6,970 nt of DNA from DATFMP01 sp041477795. Its GTDB lineage: Bacteria; SAR324; JACQKK01. The notes under the pieces were generated by a model, which was not told where the DNA came from, searched no databases, and saw only the letters and a list, made by a program, of their open reading frames with translations. Position 1 is the stretch's first letter. Every line of letters starts with the position of its first letter. A program made the position numbers and the translations under genes. Positions 5,682-6,970 of this stretch are shown here, one piece after another. The stretch spans positions 1-6,970 of the forward strand of contig JBGOUY010000235.1 in the NCBI GenBank assembly GCA_041477795.1, given 5' to 3'.

Positions 5682-6970
<1,289 letters not shown>

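Overview
The window is about 7 kb of very GC-rich (roughly 65-70%) bacterial chromosome. Its genes end almost every codon in G or C. The gene content is ordinary housekeeping and fits a high-GC member of the Pseudomonadota: a YigI-like thioesterase, a free-standing DUF971 protein, a long-type threonine synthase and a zinc-binding Fur/PerR regulator. Beta- or gammaproteobacteria are my best guess, but the sequence alone does not settle the class. I see no CRISPR array, transposase, phage gene, tRNA or rRNA.

Left end (1-257): no gene. This stretch holds three related REP-like palindromic elements. Two of them sit in a 69-bp tandem duplication that also copies the stop codon of the neighbouring regulator gene. 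Next comes a PerR-type Fur-family regulator on the minus strand (258-710). It has a convincing extended -10 promoter at 811-839 and a long leader.

Centre, plus strand: thrC (977-2437) overlaps a hotdog-fold acyl-CoA thioesterase gene by 14 bases (2424-2876). A DUF971 zinc-knuckle protein follows after 23 bases (2900-3253). After a 154-base structured gap comes a cyclic-nucleotide-binding-domain protein with a long C-terminal region I do not recognise (3408-4751). The first three genes look like one operon. No homoserine dehydrogenase or homoserine kinase gene lies beside thrC.

Right end, minus strand: cysS (5682 to beyond the window edge) is followed after 47 bases by an AlaX-type alanyl-tRNA editing protein with a TTG start (4896-5633). 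The two look like a translation-fidelity operon. It converges on the cyclic-nucleotide gene across a 144-base gap packed with four hairpins.

The most interesting signal is in cysS. The catalytic part is about 70% GC with G/C-ending codons. Just after the KMSKS-like loop, at about position 6245, composition falls to about 55% GC with many A/T-ending codons, and it stays low through the C-terminal tRNA-binding part to the start of alaX. This looks like a chimeric gene whose 3' half was replaced by recombination. I found no convincing new multi-gene system. The other points worth attention are the REP-like family with an embedded hairpin, the unassigned cyclic-nucleotide-domain protein and the regulator promoter.
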